DNA of 64,000 bases from Glaciihabitans sp. dw_435 (GCF_018449675.1 NZ_JAAVUZ010000001.1:310001-374000), one strand, 5' to 3'; counted from the stretch's first letter, positions 34,000 to 42,862 are shown. A program made the numbers and translations. The notes: generated by a model not told the origin, from the letters alone.

Positions 34000-36648
34000 T
34001 TACTTGGCCTTCAGCGTGATGGCCGCGGACGTCTTTCCCGCGGCGGTCGCGGTGCCCACGTACAGGGCGTGCACGGTGATCGACTTCGTCTGCTTGGGCA
34101 GCGTGGTCTTGATCGTGCCCTTGTTGGCGGCGGTCATCGTGACCGTCTTGACCAGCTTGTTGCCAACGTAGAGGTTGATCTTTCCGGTGGCGTACTGCCC
34201 GTTGCTGAGCGGCCAGACCTTCACCGCGACGACCGGGGTGGTCTTCTTGGCGAATGAGCCACCGCCCACGACGACCTTCGCGGTGGTCGCCTTCTGCACG
34301 ATGAACGCAACGGTCTTGGACGTGGCCGGCGCGTAGTCGGCGTTACCGAGGTAGGTCACCGTCAACTTGTTGGTCGAGACAGGCATCGATCCGAAGATGA
34401 TGCTGGCCTTGCCGCTGACGAGCGGGCGGGTGGCGATGGCCTTTCCGTTGAGGGAGAAGCGCACCGATCCCGTCGTGGCGCGGTTGGTCGCAACGACGGT
34501 GGCGCTGAACGCCTTGCCGGAGATTGCCTTGGCGGTGGAGGTGGTGAGCGTTACCACGGTCGGCGCGGGGCCGATGGTGAGGACTGTCGCGGCCGAGGTG
34601 CTGCCGGTGAAGCGGGCGTCACCGGCGTAGGTAGCGGTGATCGCGTGTGAACCGACACCGGAGACAGTGAGGGACTTCTTCGCGACCCCGTCGCCGATCG
34701 GTGCGGAACCGAGCAGGGTGGACCCTTCGTAGAAGTCGACGGTTCCGGTTGCGCCGGCCGGCACGGCTGCGAACGCGTTGACAGCGGATCCGTTGGCGAC
34801 GGTCGATGCGGACAGCGAAACGCTGACAGTGGATGCATCGTGCGTGAGCGTTCCGTAGTCGATCGTGATCGGCATCTCGGTGTCCTGGCTGTCGTTCGAG
34901 TAGGTGTGAGCCTGCCACGTGTAGATGGAGTACGACTTCGTCGGGTCGAGCTTGGCGGCCGGGATGGACGCCAGATCGATGGTGAAGCTGCCGTTCTGCG
35001 AGTTCAGCAGTGCGGCGTTGATCCACTGGGTGCCGAGGAAGGAGCCCATGTTGGCGCTGCTGTGGTCGGTGAACCCACCCGCCTGCGTGACGCCAATGTA
35101 GATTCCCGCGTCACCCGAGTTGGTCACTCCGCGGAATCCGCTGCCCGAGACGTTGATCTTCAGTCCGCCGCTGAGGCTTCCCGTGTAGGAGTTGACCCGC
35201 ACTGCCGGTGCGGACGTGACGGTGATTGATGCCGCGGTCGACGTGCTGGGCACGAGTGCGGTGTTACCCGAGTAGACGGCGGTGATGCTGTGGGTGCCGG
35301 CCGTGAGCTTGGACACCGTCAACGTAGCGGTCGTGCCCGAGACCGGGGCGGATCCGAGGGAGGTCGATCCGTCGAAGAACTCGACGGTTCCGGTGGCGCC
35401 ACTGGTAACGCCGGCGGTCAGCGTGGTGGAGTTTGCCGTTGTCATTGTCGTGCGGGCAACGGTGAGCGTCGTCGCAGAGGCCAGGGCGGCGAAGTCAATC
35501 GTGACCGGCGTCTGTGTGTCCTGGCTGGTGTTGGAGTGGGTGTGTGCCTGCCACGTGTACACGGCATAGCTCTTGGTCGGGTCGAGCTTCGACGCCGGAA
35601 CCAGGAGGGTCTTGGAGAAGGCACCTGTGCTGAGAGCCGCTGCATTCAACCATTGCGCACCGAGGAACCCGGCGGGGGACGAGAAGTTCGTCATTCCCAC
35701 CGGCGCGAGAGCAACGTAGACGCCCGCATCACCCGTGTTGGTGACTGCGCGGAAGCCGTTGCCCGTGACGGGGATCGATACGCCCGTTGCGTAGGAATCC
35801 GTCGACACGGTTGCGTCGACCGTTGGGGTGACGAGCTTGGCTGTCTGCGTAAAGGCGCTGGGGGCCTTCTTGGGGTTGGAGGCTGTCGGCGTCGCCGCGG
35901 TACCGGAGGCGTAGAAGTGAGGCCGAAGCGTGGAGGGAAGCGCAGCGAGGTATTCCTTTGCGAACGACTTGCCGTCCAGTGGGAGGTCGGCGGCAAGCCC
36001 GGCGAACGTGGCATCCGCGCTGTTGGGCGCGATGACGTTTGCCCAGACGGGGGTATCTGTCAGCGTGCTGGTACCGTCGGCGGTTGTCCAGACGTCGCCG
36101 GTGCCATTGCCAGTGGTGAATCGGGTCACCACGACATCGGCCGTCGTTCCCGATACCGCCGGGTTGTTCGGGCCTAACGCGATGACTGCGTAGCTCACGT
36201 CGGCGATGATCGCACCGTTGCCGGCGGCATCTACCGTGACCTCGGGGTTGGCGAGGACGATCGAGTAGTACTCGGTGGATCCCGAGGTGAACGCGACGCG
36301 TGCCGATCCGGTGTAGCTGATGTCGGAGGCTCCCGTCGTCGTGTTGACGGAACCGGTTCCATTGCTCCAGGTGAACGCGTGGGTGGTGTCATCCACCGTG
36401 ACGCCATCGGTGACCGTGGCGTTCGGCAGAGCCGAGTGGACCTGCTCGGAGACGTTCCAGGTAAACGTGCTGCGCGTGACAGTGCCCGTGGTGGCTGCGG
36501 ACGGTGCGGCGCTCGCCGGGGCGACGCCCGCGAGGCTGAGGCCTCCAATGGCCAGCGCGGCGGTGACGACCGTCGCGACGACGCGACGGAACGAGCGGGG
36601 GGCGTCCCGTGCGGCAATGCTTGCCGCCGGGGTTGGGCTGTGATCCAC
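34000..36648 (-). CDS. Large secreted HtaA-domain surface protein with Ig-like repeats
   Basis: The 882-residue exported protein starts at a GTG after AGGAGG and has a signal peptide (about 1-48, 'VVATVVTAALAIGGLSLAGVAPASA'-type core, Ala-X-Ala cleavage). An HtaA-like domain follows (about 60-230: 'STFTWNVSEQVHSAL', 'TGSARVAFTSGSTEYYSIVLANPEVTV'). Two copies of a ~115-residue domain (about 275-395 and 480-600) share 'GDAGVYV', 'LDPTKSYAVYTWQAHTHSN' and 'SQDT' motifs. Ig-like group-3 repeats separate and follow them. HtaA domains bind haem in corynebacteria. No LPXTG or C-terminal membrane helix is visible, so wall attachment is unclear. No haem ABC genes adjoin. Stacked DtxR-like boxes upstream suggest iron repression. 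Confidence 0.82.
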   Translation of the reverse strand: MDHSPTPAASIAARDAPRSFRRVVATVVTAALAIGGLSLAGVAPASAAPSAATTGTVTRSTFTWNVSEQVHSALPNATVTDGVTVDDTTHAFTWSNGTGSVNTTTGASDISYTGSARVAFTSGSTEYYSIVLANPEVTVDAAGNGAIIADVSYAVIALGPNNPAVSGTTADVVVTRFTTGNGTGDVWTTADGTSTLTDTPVWANVIAPNSADATFAGLAADLPLDGKSFAKEYLAALPSTLRPHFYASGTAATPTASNPKKAPSAFTQTAKLVTPTVDATVSTDSYATGVSIPVTGNGFRAVTNTGDAGVYVALAPVGMTNFSSPAGFLGAQWLNAAALSTGAFSKTLLVPASKLDPTKSYAVYTWQAHTHSNTSQDTQTPVTIDFAALASATTLTVARTTMTTANSTTLTAGVTSGATGTVEFFDGSTSLGSAPVSGTTATLTVSKLTAGTHSITAVYSGNTALVPSTSTAASITVTSAPAVRVNSYTGSLSGGLKINVSGSGFRGVTNSGDAGIYIGVTQAGGFTDHSSANMGSFLGTQWINAALLNSQNGSFTIDLASIPAAKLDPTKSYSIYTWQAHTYSNDSQDTEMPITIDYGTLTHDASTVSVSLSASTVANGSAVNAFAAVPAGATGTVDFYEGSTLLGSAPIGDGVAKKSLTVSGVGSHAITATYAGDARFTGSTSAATVLTIGPAPTVVTLTTSTAKAISGKAFSATVVATNRATTGSVRFSLNGKAIATRPLVSGKASIIFGSMPVSTNKLTVTYLGNADYAPATSKTVAFIVQKATTAKVVVGGGSFAKKTTPVVAVKVWPLSNGQYATGKINLYVGNKLVKTVTMTAANKGTIKTTLPKQTKSITVHALYVGTATAAGKTSAAITLKAK

Positions 36649-36733
36649 GGATCCTCCTGGGTACGGGCACGCCGCCGCCCAGCTTCGCGACTGTCTGCAT
36701 CGCGCTGTGCGGCACTTTGGGTGTGCCGATGTT

Positions 36734-36780
36734 GGTAAGGCTTACCTTAATAAGGCTTGCCTTAGGGAGGGTACCCTAAC
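36734..36780 (-). promoter_or_regulatory. Stacked DtxR/IdeR-like iron boxes upstream of the HtaA-type gene
   Basis: Three neighbouring inverted repeats lie here: GGTAAGGCTTACC-type (36734-36748), AAGGCTTGCCTTA-type (36752-36765) and TTAGGG with CCCTAA (36762-36779). They resemble the actinobacterial iron box TTAGGTTAGGCTAACCTAA in half-site content and spacing but not at every base. The segment lies about 90-130 nt before the start codon, where it could cover the promoter. Confidence 0.6.
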
Positions 36781-36862
36781 GAGAGTGCGATCTGATCCTC
36801 CGCACCCCCGAATTGGGGTCAGGTGACATAGCTCGGGATCGAGTTGGTGTCCGGAGACACGA

Positions 36863-36900
36863 CACCGCCCGTTCGACGCCGGGGCGTGAGACGGGCGGTG
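36863..36900 (-). terminator. Hairpin terminator after the DedA gene
   Basis: Perfect arms CACCGCCCGT and ACGGGCGGTG with an inner ACGCC/GGCGT stem lie 54 nt beyond the DedA stop on the minus strand. The hairpin isolates the iron-box promoter from read-through. The remaining spacer (36,649-36,953) holds only the iron boxes and this hairpin. Confidence 0.7.
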
Positions 36901-36953
36901 CAGAAGTTCAGGGACGCACGAGCGCGCGCGGCGCCGTGGCATCCAGCAATCGA

Positions 36954-37685
36954 CTACGTGCGGTCGTTGCTCTTGTCCTGGTCGAAGAGGCTCTCGTCGA
37001 GAACCAGGCTCTCGGGGGTCGTGGTGCTTGCATCCTTGTTGGCCTTGCGGGCGCGGAGCACCCCCTGGATGTAGTGGAAGACAACCGGGATCAGGGTGAT
37101 GAGCACGACGGCGACGAGCACAATGTCGATGTACTTCGTGACGAAGTCGGCGACGGGACGGATGTTTCCCAACAGGTAACCGATGAACGTGATGCCAGCG
37201 CCCCAGATGAATGCGCCGATCGCGTTGTAGAGCGAGTACTTCTTGTAGTTCATCTTGCCGACGCCCGCGGCGATCGGCGCGAAGGTGCGCACGACGGGGA
37301 CGAAGCGGGCGAGGATGACCGCGAATCCGCCGTACTTGTCGAAGAAGGCGTTCGTGCGCTTGACGTTCGCGACGCTGAAGATGCCGCTTTCCTTGCGCTC
37401 GAAGATGGACGGGCCGGCCTTCTTCCCGATGTAATAGCCGACCTCTCCACCGATGAATGCGGCGAGACCGATCGCCAGGGCGACCCACCAGATGTTGACG
37501 TGGATGACGCCCTGGAACGTGAGAAGGCCCGTGATGAGCAGGAGGGTGTCCCCGGGGAAGAGGAAGCCGATGAGCAGGCCGGTTTCGGCGAAGATGATCA
37601 CGCACACGGCGAGCACGGCCCACGGGCCAAAGTCGACAATGAGGGTGTGCGGGTCAAGCCAGGGGATGAGGGCGGTGGGAACCAC
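36954..37685 (-). CDS. DedA-family membrane protein
   Basis: The 243-residue protein has the DedA/SNARE-associated pattern: 'FAETGLLIGFLFPGDTLLL', 'GEVGYYIGKKAG', 'FAVILARFVPVVRTFAPIAAG' and 'IWGAGITFIGYLLGN', with about five membrane segments. Family members act in lipid-carrier (undecaprenyl phosphate) or phospholipid translocation and membrane homeostasis. I chose the GTG at 37685, preceded by GGAG. Upstream codons in frame run into low-scoring sequence. Confidence 0.9.
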   Translation of the reverse strand: MVPTALIPWLDPHTLIVDFGPWAVLAVCVIIFAETGLLIGFLFPGDTLLLITGLLTFQGVIHVNIWWVALAIGLAAFIGGEVGYYIGKKAGPSIFERKESGIFSVANVKRTNAFFDKYGGFAVILARFVPVVRTFAPIAAGVGKMNYKKYSLYNAIGAFIWGAGITFIGYLLGNIRPVADFVTKYIDIVLVAVVLITLIPVVFHYIQGVLRARKANKDASTTTPESLVLDESLFDQDKSNDRT

Positions 37686-37949
37686 AGATTTCTCCAGTCG
37701 TCGGTTGCCGTAGGCGGCCAATCGGCGCGGTCTTCGGGGAGGTACTACCTGACAGGGTACTAGCACCAACCCATGAAACGCCTTGGGACGAACCTCACAT
37801 CTTGCTCACAATGCCGAGGGCTCGGAGCGACTAACGTCCTTGTCCCGGCCGCAGCGCGAGAGTAGGACTGAAATCGGCCCATCGCTCGACGCCGGGAGCT
37901 TCACGGAAGACACTGGGTGACACTGCACCGTGACGAAAGGGAACAACGC

Positions 37950-38177
37950 GTGGCGAAGAATCATCCACGGAAGAAATGGTCGGACCTCACGACCGGCCAA
38001 CGCATCGCCCTCATAGTTGCTGCGACTCTGGAGCTGACGCTGGCTGCATCCGCATGGCGGGATCTCGCCCGTCGCCCGGCCGCCCGGGTTCGCGGTCCGA
38101 AGGGGTTATGGGGCGCGATCATCGCGGTGAACTTCGTCGGCCCGGTCGCCTATTTCATCGCGGGCCGGGTGCGCTAA
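37950..38177 (+). CDS. Small two-helix membrane protein
   Basis: The 75-residue protein starts at a GTG after GAAAGGGAA. After a basic start ('AKNHPRKKWSDL') there are two hydrophobic helices (about 16-33 and 50-70), the second reading 'LWGAIIAVNFVGPVAYFIAGR'. That resembles the PLDc_N-type segment of small actinobacterial membrane proteins ('GPLAYLxxGR'). No function can be assigned. The next gene is a tRNA on the other strand. Confidence 0.65.
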   Translation: MAKNHPRKKWSDLTTGQRIALIVAATLELTLAASAWRDLARRPAARVRGPKGLWGAIIAVNFVGPVAYFIAGRVR

Positions 38178-38205
38178 CAGGCACGACGTGTCACACGACT
38201 GTTGT

Positions 38206-38286
38206 GCGGGAGAAGGGACTTGAACCCTCACGCCTTTCGGCACAGGTACCTAAAACCTGCGTGTATACCAATTTCACCACTCCCGC
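38206..38286 (-). tRNA. tRNA-Leu (anticodon TAG)
   Basis: The reverse strand folds as an 81-nt class II tRNA: acceptor GCGGGAG/CTCCCGC, anticodon stem CAGGT/ACCTG with loop TTTAGGT (anticodon TAG), a variable arm TGCCGAAAGGCGT and T-arm AGGGTTCAAGTCCCT. It reads CUA and possibly other CUN codons. The 3' CCA is not encoded. Confidence 0.93.
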
Positions 38287-38386
38287 GGGCTGATCAAGTG
38301 TAGCCAAGAGCGTGCAGCGTCAAGTTCGGGATGACCCTGTGGATAGTTTTCCTCGGGTTGTGCCAACTCGGTCGACACTGGTGTGC

Positions 38387-39616
38387 ATGTCGAGGGCAGT
38401 GGCCATCATCACCGATCGTGTGCGCGAGCGTGTGCGTCGGGAGGGCGTCGACCTGTCGCGGGATTCCTCGCTCGCTGACCGATATGTGCGCGACGAGGTG
38501 CAGCGCTACAGCGAGCGAGCGCTCGGGGGCTCGCTACCGCTGTTACCTGATGAGGCCAGCGCGACGCATCAGATCCTGGCGACGCTGACCGGCTTCGGAA
38601 AGCTACAACCGTACTTCGACGATCCCGACATCGAGGAGATCTGGATCAACGCGCCCGACAAGATATTCGTGGCCCGCGACGGCGTTCCCCAGCTGACCGA
38701 TCTGGAGCTCTCCGACATCGAAGTGCGCGACCTCGTCGAGCGGATGCTGCAATCATCGGGCCGGAGGGTAGATCTGAGCTCACCATTTGTGGACTCGTCG
38801 CTTCCCGACGGCTCGCGCCTGCACGTGGTGATCCCCGACATCACGCTGCGCCACTTCGCCGTGAATATCCGCAAGTTCAGCCGGCGCATCCGCACCCTGC
38901 AGCAATTGGTCGAGCTGGACTCGTTGTCCTGGCAGGCGGCTGAATTCCTGCGCATGTGTGTGCTCAGCGGGCAGAACATCCTCGTCTCGGGGGCGACCCA
39001 AAGCGGCAAGACAACCCTGCTCAACGCCCTGCTGTCCGTCGCGCGGGCCTCCGAACGCATCGTCACCGTGGAGGAGACCTTCGAACTCGACCTGACGGCA
39101 ACCGATGTCGTGGCGATGCAGTGCAGGGCACCAAGTCTCGAGGGCACGGGTGAGATCACGCTGCGTCGGCTGATCAAAGAGGCCCTCCGCATGCGCCCCG
39201 ACCGTCTCATCGTCGGCGAGGTACGCGAGGCGGAATCCCTGGACCTGCTGATCGCCCTCAACAGTGGGCTTCCCGGCATGTGCAGCATCCACGCCAATGG
39301 AGCACGCGATGCGCTCTCGAAGCTCTGCACCCTGCCGTTGCTCGCCGGCCGCAACATCGACTCGTCATTCGTGGTTCCGACAGTCGCCGGATGCATCGAC
39401 ATCGTTGTGCACTGCGAACTGCAGCGCTCCGGCAAACGACGGATCGCGGAGATCATCGCGCCCAGCGGGCAGACCTCCGGAGGAACCATCGAGGCCAGCT
39501 CGATCTTCTCCCGTGTGCACGGCGTGCTCGAACCGACCGGAGGTTTCCCCTCGAAGTCCGCGAAGTTCCGGGCTGCCGGGCTCGACCCCGTCGCCGTCCT
39601 CGCAGAGGGCCGCTGA
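38387..39616 (+). CDS. tadA: Tad pilus secretion ATPase (TadA/CpaF)
   Basis: The 409-residue type II/IV secretion ATPase has an N-terminal domain ('LTGFGKLQPYFDDPDIEEIWIN'), 'PDGSRLHVVIP', Walker A 'LVSGATQSGKTTLLNAL', Walker B region 'MRPDRLIVGEVREAE' and the His-box 'GMCSIHANGARDAL'. It powers assembly of Flp/Tad pili. The ATG at 38387 is chosen, and the longer open frame upstream overlaps the tRNA spacer. It overlaps tadB by one base (TGATG). Confidence 0.92.
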   Translation: MSRAVAIITDRVRERVRREGVDLSRDSSLADRYVRDEVQRYSERALGGSLPLLPDEASATHQILATLTGFGKLQPYFDDPDIEEIWINAPDKIFVARDGVPQLTDLELSDIEVRDLVERMLQSSGRRVDLSSPFVDSSLPDGSRLHVVIPDITLRHFAVNIRKFSRRIRTLQQLVELDSLSWQAAEFLRMCVLSGQNILVSGATQSGKTTLLNALLSVARASERIVTVEETFELDLTATDVVAMQCRAPSLEGTGEITLRRLIKEALRMRPDRLIVGEVREAESLDLLIALNSGLPGMCSIHANGARDALSKLCTLPLLAGRNIDSSFVVPTVAGCIDIVVHCELQRSGKRRIAEIIAPSGQTSGGTIEASSIFSRVHGVLEPTGGFPSKSAKFRAAGLDPVAVLAEGR

Positions 39617-40482
39617 TGGCTGTCGTCTTTGGCCTCCTGCTCGGAACAGGCGCCGTTCTCACCTCGTCGGTCTTCTTCTGGCCCCGGGCGAGCAATCCGC
39701 CGGCGCGCACACCGTCCCCGCTCGTCACCCGCGTTCGGGACCGTCTGGTGCAGGCGGGGTTGGGACGGGTGTCCGTGCCCCTGCTCATCGTCGTCTCGAC
39801 GATCGTCGGAGTGGCTGCGGGCGCGATCGCGCTGGCTCTTGCACCCGTCCTCATCATCGGAATAGCTGCGGGATGCCTCGGGCTGACGCTCCCGCTCGCC
39901 GTCGTCACCTGGCGCGCACGTTCCCAGCGTCGGGCAACCCGTGTGGTGTGGCCGGACGTCGTGGATCACCTCGTGTCGGCCGTGCGGTCGGGGCTCGCCC
40001 TGCCCGACGGAATCGTGTCTCTCGCGCGCACCGGACCGGTCGCCACACGTGCGGCCTTCGCCGACTTCGAAAGGGACTATCGCCTCACGGGCAACTTCTC
40101 GTCCTCCATCGACGGGCTGAAGAACAGGTTGGCAGACCCCGTCGCCGACCGGATCCTGGAGACCCTGCGGATGTCGCGGGAGGTCGGCGGACACGAGTTG
40201 GCAGCGGTGCTGCGCAACCTCAGCGTGTACCTGCGGCAGGATGCGGTGATTCGTGCCGAGGTGGAGGCGCGCCAGTCGTGGGTCGTTAACGCCGCACGAC
40301 TCGGGGTCGCAGCGCCCTGGGTCATCCTGATCCTCCTCTCCACCCGACCCGAGGCGGCCGCGGCCTACAACACCGCTGCCGGCACGGCTGTCATTGCGTT
40401 CGGCGCCGTGCTGTCACTCATTGCGTACCGCCTGATGATGAGTCTCGGGCGCCTTCCCGAGGAGCGGCGGTGGTTCCGGTGA
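39616..40482 (+). CDS. tadB: Tad pilus inner-membrane platform protein TadB
   Basis: The 288-residue GSPII_F-type membrane protein has two N-terminal helices, a cytosolic domain ('WPDVVDHLVSAVRSGLALPDGI' split at 118-138, 'LRMSREVGGHELAAVLRNLS') and two C-terminal helices. It forms the assembly platform with TadC. It overlaps both neighbours, consistent with one operon. Confidence 0.88.
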   Translation: MAVVFGLLLGTGAVLTSSVFFWPRASNPPARTPSPLVTRVRDRLVQAGLGRVSVPLLIVVSTIVGVAAGAIALALAPVLIIGIAAGCLGLTLPLAVVTWRARSQRRATRVVWPDVVDHLVSAVRSGLALPDGIVSLARTGPVATRAAFADFERDYRLTGNFSSSIDGLKNRLADPVADRILETLRMSREVGGHELAAVLRNLSVYLRQDAVIRAEVEARQSWVVNAARLGVAAPWVILILLSTRPEAAAAYNTAAGTAVIAFGAVLSLIAYRLMMSLGRLPEERRWFR

Positions 40483-41417
40483 GCGCACTCGTTCCCCCGG
40501 GCATCCTGTGTGGGCTGGCGCTGGGTCTCGGTCTGTGGCTGTTGGTCAGTCTCACCCCGCGCCTCCGCCGGCCGAGCCTCGCCGTGCGTATCGCGCCCCA
40601 TGTCGCAGATGTCTCCGTGCAGGCGCGCGAGATGCTGGATCGGCGCACCGCGAACCCGCTGCCCGTTTTCGGCGTGCTGCTCGAACCGCTGCTTGGCCGA
40701 ATTCGGAGGTCGGTGACGGTACTCGTCGGCGGCACAGAGGTGACGTCCCGACGGCTTCGCCAGGCAGCGGTGCCGATCAGCGTCGAGGTATTTCGTGCGC
40801 GCCAGCTGCTCTGGGCGACCGTGGCAGGGGCCGGGGGACTCGTCATCGCGATAGCCATCGGGCAGTCGCGGTCCGCTCCGATCGCCGCGCAGGTTGCCTG
40901 TGTCGGGGTCGCCGCCGTCGGAGGCTTCCTCGCCCGTGACTACGCCTTGCAGCGGGCAGCAGCCGCTCGCAGCCGTCGCATGACGGACGAGCTGCCCACG
41001 GTGCTCGAATTCCTCACGCTCAGTCTGTCGGCGGGCGAAGGGATTCTCGACGCCCTGCGCCGGGTCTCCCGGGTCTCCCGTGGCGAGCTCGCCACCGAGA
41101 TCTCGGGAGTGGTGGGCGACGTCTCTACCGGGCTCCCGCTCGCGGATTCCCTCACGAACCTTGCCCGCCAGCTCGACCTCGCACCGCTGTCCCGTGTCGT
41201 CGACCAGATCACGGGCGCGCTCGAACGCGGCACGCCGCTCGCCGATGTGTTGCGCGCCCAGGCCCAGGACGCCCGCGACGAAGCCAAGCGCGAACTGCTC
41301 GAAGTCTCGGGCAAGAAGGAGGTGGCGATGCTGATACCCCTGGTGTTCCTCATCCTGCCCGTCACCATCGTCTTCGCGATCTTCCCGGGCATCTTCGTTC
41401 TCCAGATGGGCTTCTAA
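40470..41417 (+). CDS. tadC: Tad pilus inner-membrane platform protein TadC
   Basis: This second GSPII_F protein has 315 residues: 'RMTDELPTVLEFLTLSLSAG', 'LADSLTNLARQLDLAPLSRVV' and a last helix 'LIPLVFLILPVTIVFAIFPG'. The GTG at 40470 has GGAG 5 nt in front. An alternative GTG at 40479 overlaps the tadB stop (GTGA). Confidence 0.88.
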   Translation: MVPVSALVPPGILCGLALGLGLWLLVSLTPRLRRPSLAVRIAPHVADVSVQAREMLDRRTANPLPVFGVLLEPLLGRIRRSVTVLVGGTEVTSRRLRQAAVPISVEVFRARQLLWATVAGAGGLVIAIAIGQSRSAPIAAQVACVGVAAVGGFLARDYALQRAAAARSRRMTDELPTVLEFLTLSLSAGEGILDALRRVSRVSRGELATEISGVVGDVSTGLPLADSLTNLARQLDLAPLSRVVDQITGALERGTPLADVLRAQAQDARDEAKRELLEVSGKKEVAMLIPLVFLILPVTIVFAIFPGIFVLQMGF

Positions 41418-41451
41418 CAACCACGCATCACCAGCAACGAAAGGACAAGAG

Positions 41452-41631
41452 ATGTCTCGATTCATGGCGGCCGTGCGCGCACGGGCGGAAGACGAGCGAG
41501 GGGATGTCCCGGGCTGGGTCCTCATCACCCTGATGACGGCGGGCCTCGTCATCGTCATCTGGGCGATCGCGGGACCGGCCCTGAGCGGAGTGTTCGAGCA
41601 GGCCATTGACCGCGTCACGACGTTCAAGTGA
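41452..41631 (+). CDS. Small Flp-like pilin
   Basis: A 59-residue frame after GAAAGGACAAG reads MSRFMAAVRARAEDERGDVP and then 'GWVLITLMTAGLVIVIWAIAG' split over one hydrophobic helix, ending in a short polar tail. Length, position between TadC and TadE and the single helix after a charged leader fit the pilin subunit of actinobacterial Tad loci. The typical cleavage motif G-x4-E is not clear ('GDVPGW'), so processing is uncertain. Its 3' end overlaps the TadE frame. Confidence 0.75.
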   Translation: MSRFMAAVRARAEDERGDVPGWVLITLMTAGLVIVIWAIAGPALSGVFEQAIDRVTTFK

Positions 41632-41998
41632 GACCGGATCGGCGACCGTCGAGTTCGTGTTGGTGGGCGCCCTTCTCACGGTCCTGACCCTGTCGGTGCT
41701 GCAGCTCGCGCTGTCGCTCTATGTGCGCAACACGGTGCTCGACGCGGCAGCCGAGGGTGCGCGTTTCGGATCCTTCGCTGACACCGGCCCTGCGCTGGGC
41801 GCGGAACGCACGCGTGATCTCATCCGCATCGCCGTCGGCGACGGCTACGCGCGGGATGTCTCGGCCAGCGTGCAGCACTCGGCAGCAGGACAGCTGGTGG
41901 TCGTCACCGTCGACACCCCGTTGCCCCTTCTCGGGCTGCTCGGTCCCGCCCGTGGAATCGAGGTGGTGGGACATGCGGCGCTGGAATCCCGCGATTGA
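41606..41998 (+). CDS. TadE-like pseudopilin
   Basis: The 130-residue protein has the TadE signature: 'ETGSATVEFVLVGALLTVLT' with the prepilin-like G-S-A-T-V-E-F motif, followed by one helix and 'NTVLDAAAEGARFGS'. The TTG start lies within the end of the pilin gene (26-nt overlap), and no better start exists. It overlaps the next TadE-like gene. Confidence 0.8.
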   Translation: MTASRRSSETGSATVEFVLVGALLTVLTLSVLQLALSLYVRNTVLDAAAEGARFGSFADTGPALGAERTRDLIRIAVGDGYARDVSASVQHSAAGQLVVVTVDTPLPLLGLLGPARGIEVVGHAALESRD

Positions 41999-42425
41999 GT
42001 CGGAGCGAGGTTCCGCGTCCCTCGAGTTCATCACCGCCGGGGTAATCCTGCTCGTGCCGCTGGTCTACCTCATCCTCGCCCTGTCGTCGGCGCAGTCGGG
42101 GGCGATGGCGGCGGAAGGAGCTGCCCGGCAGGCCGCGAGGGTCTTTGTGCGCGGCACATCCATCGCCGACGCGCAGGTGCGTGCCGAACGCGCCGTCGAC
42201 CTCACGCTCGCCGACTACGGCATCGATCCCGACGCGGCCCGGGTGCGGATCAGTTGCGCACCGGTCGCCTCCGACTGCCTGCACCGCCGCGGCTTCGTGA
42301 CCGTCTCCGTCACCGCGCGGGTTCCTCTCCCGCTGATCCCGGCGTTCGGGTCCGATCTGCCCGCGGGTGTTTCGCTGAGCTCGAGCGCCACCCAGCAGGT
42401 GTCGCGGTTTTGGACGGCGGGATGA
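41973..42425 (+). CDS. Second TadE-like pseudopilin
   Basis: The 150-residue protein begins MRRWNPAIESERGSASLEFI, a TadE-type motif with cleavage-like G-S-A-S-L-E-F. One helix follows, then 'MAAEGAARQAARVFVRGTS'. Two Cys residues ('RISCAPVASDCLHRRG') could form a disulfide outside. It overlaps both neighbours. Confidence 0.8.
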   Translation: MRRWNPAIESERGSASLEFITAGVILLVPLVYLILALSSAQSGAMAAEGAARQAARVFVRGTSIADAQVRAERAVDLTLADYGIDPDAARVRISCAPVASDCLHRRGFVTVSVTARVPLPLIPAFGSDLPAGVSLSSSATQQVSRFWTAG

Positions 42426-42862
42426 CCCGGGTGCGGGTGTCGGACGATGACGGGTCCACACTCCTCCTCACCATCTTCTTTTCGGCGCTGACGCTCACAG
42501 TCATCCTGATGGGAGTGGCCGCGACATCCCTGTATCTCGAACAAAAGCGGCTGTTCGACCTCGCGGACGGCGCCGCCCTCGTCGGGGCAGAGTCATTCGA
42601 CATCGCCTCGATTTCACTGACCGGCGACGGCCCGCGCCCCGGATTGCGCTCGTCGCAGATCTCCGCCGCGGTGAACGAGTACGTCGCCGACAACGCGCGC
42701 GGCAATTTCGCGGGGTTGGCCGTGGAGCACGCGGGCACGCCGGATGGGCTCAGCGCGCGGGTCACTCTCTCGGCGTACTGGCGTCCTCCGGTGCTCAATC
42801 TGCTAGCGCCCGACGGGTTTCGTATCGAGGCGAGCACCGTCGCGCGGGCCGTCTTCCGCTGA
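42422..42862 (+). CDS. TadG/TadE-like pilus-assembly protein
   Basis: The 146-residue protein starts MTRVRVSDDDGSTLLLTIFF. It has a 'DDGSTLLLTIFFSALTLTVI' N-terminal helix and 'QKRLFDLADGAALVGAESFD', the pattern of TadG-type N-terminal (Rv3660-region-like) proteins closing actinobacterial Tad loci. It overlaps the preceding gene by 4 nt (ATGA). No prepilin peptidase or TadZ gene lies in the window. Confidence 0.72.
   Translation: MTRVRVSDDDGSTLLLTIFFSALTLTVILMGVAATSLYLEQKRLFDLADGAALVGAESFDIASISLTGDGPRPGLRSSQISAAVNEYVADNARGNFAGLAVEHAGTPDGLSARVTLSAYWRPPVLNLLAPDGFRIEASTVARAVFR

Noticed and set aside
34840-36177. Plus-strand frames over the HtaA-type gene
   Set aside because: They are shadows of the secreted protein's repeats; no start signals or domains.
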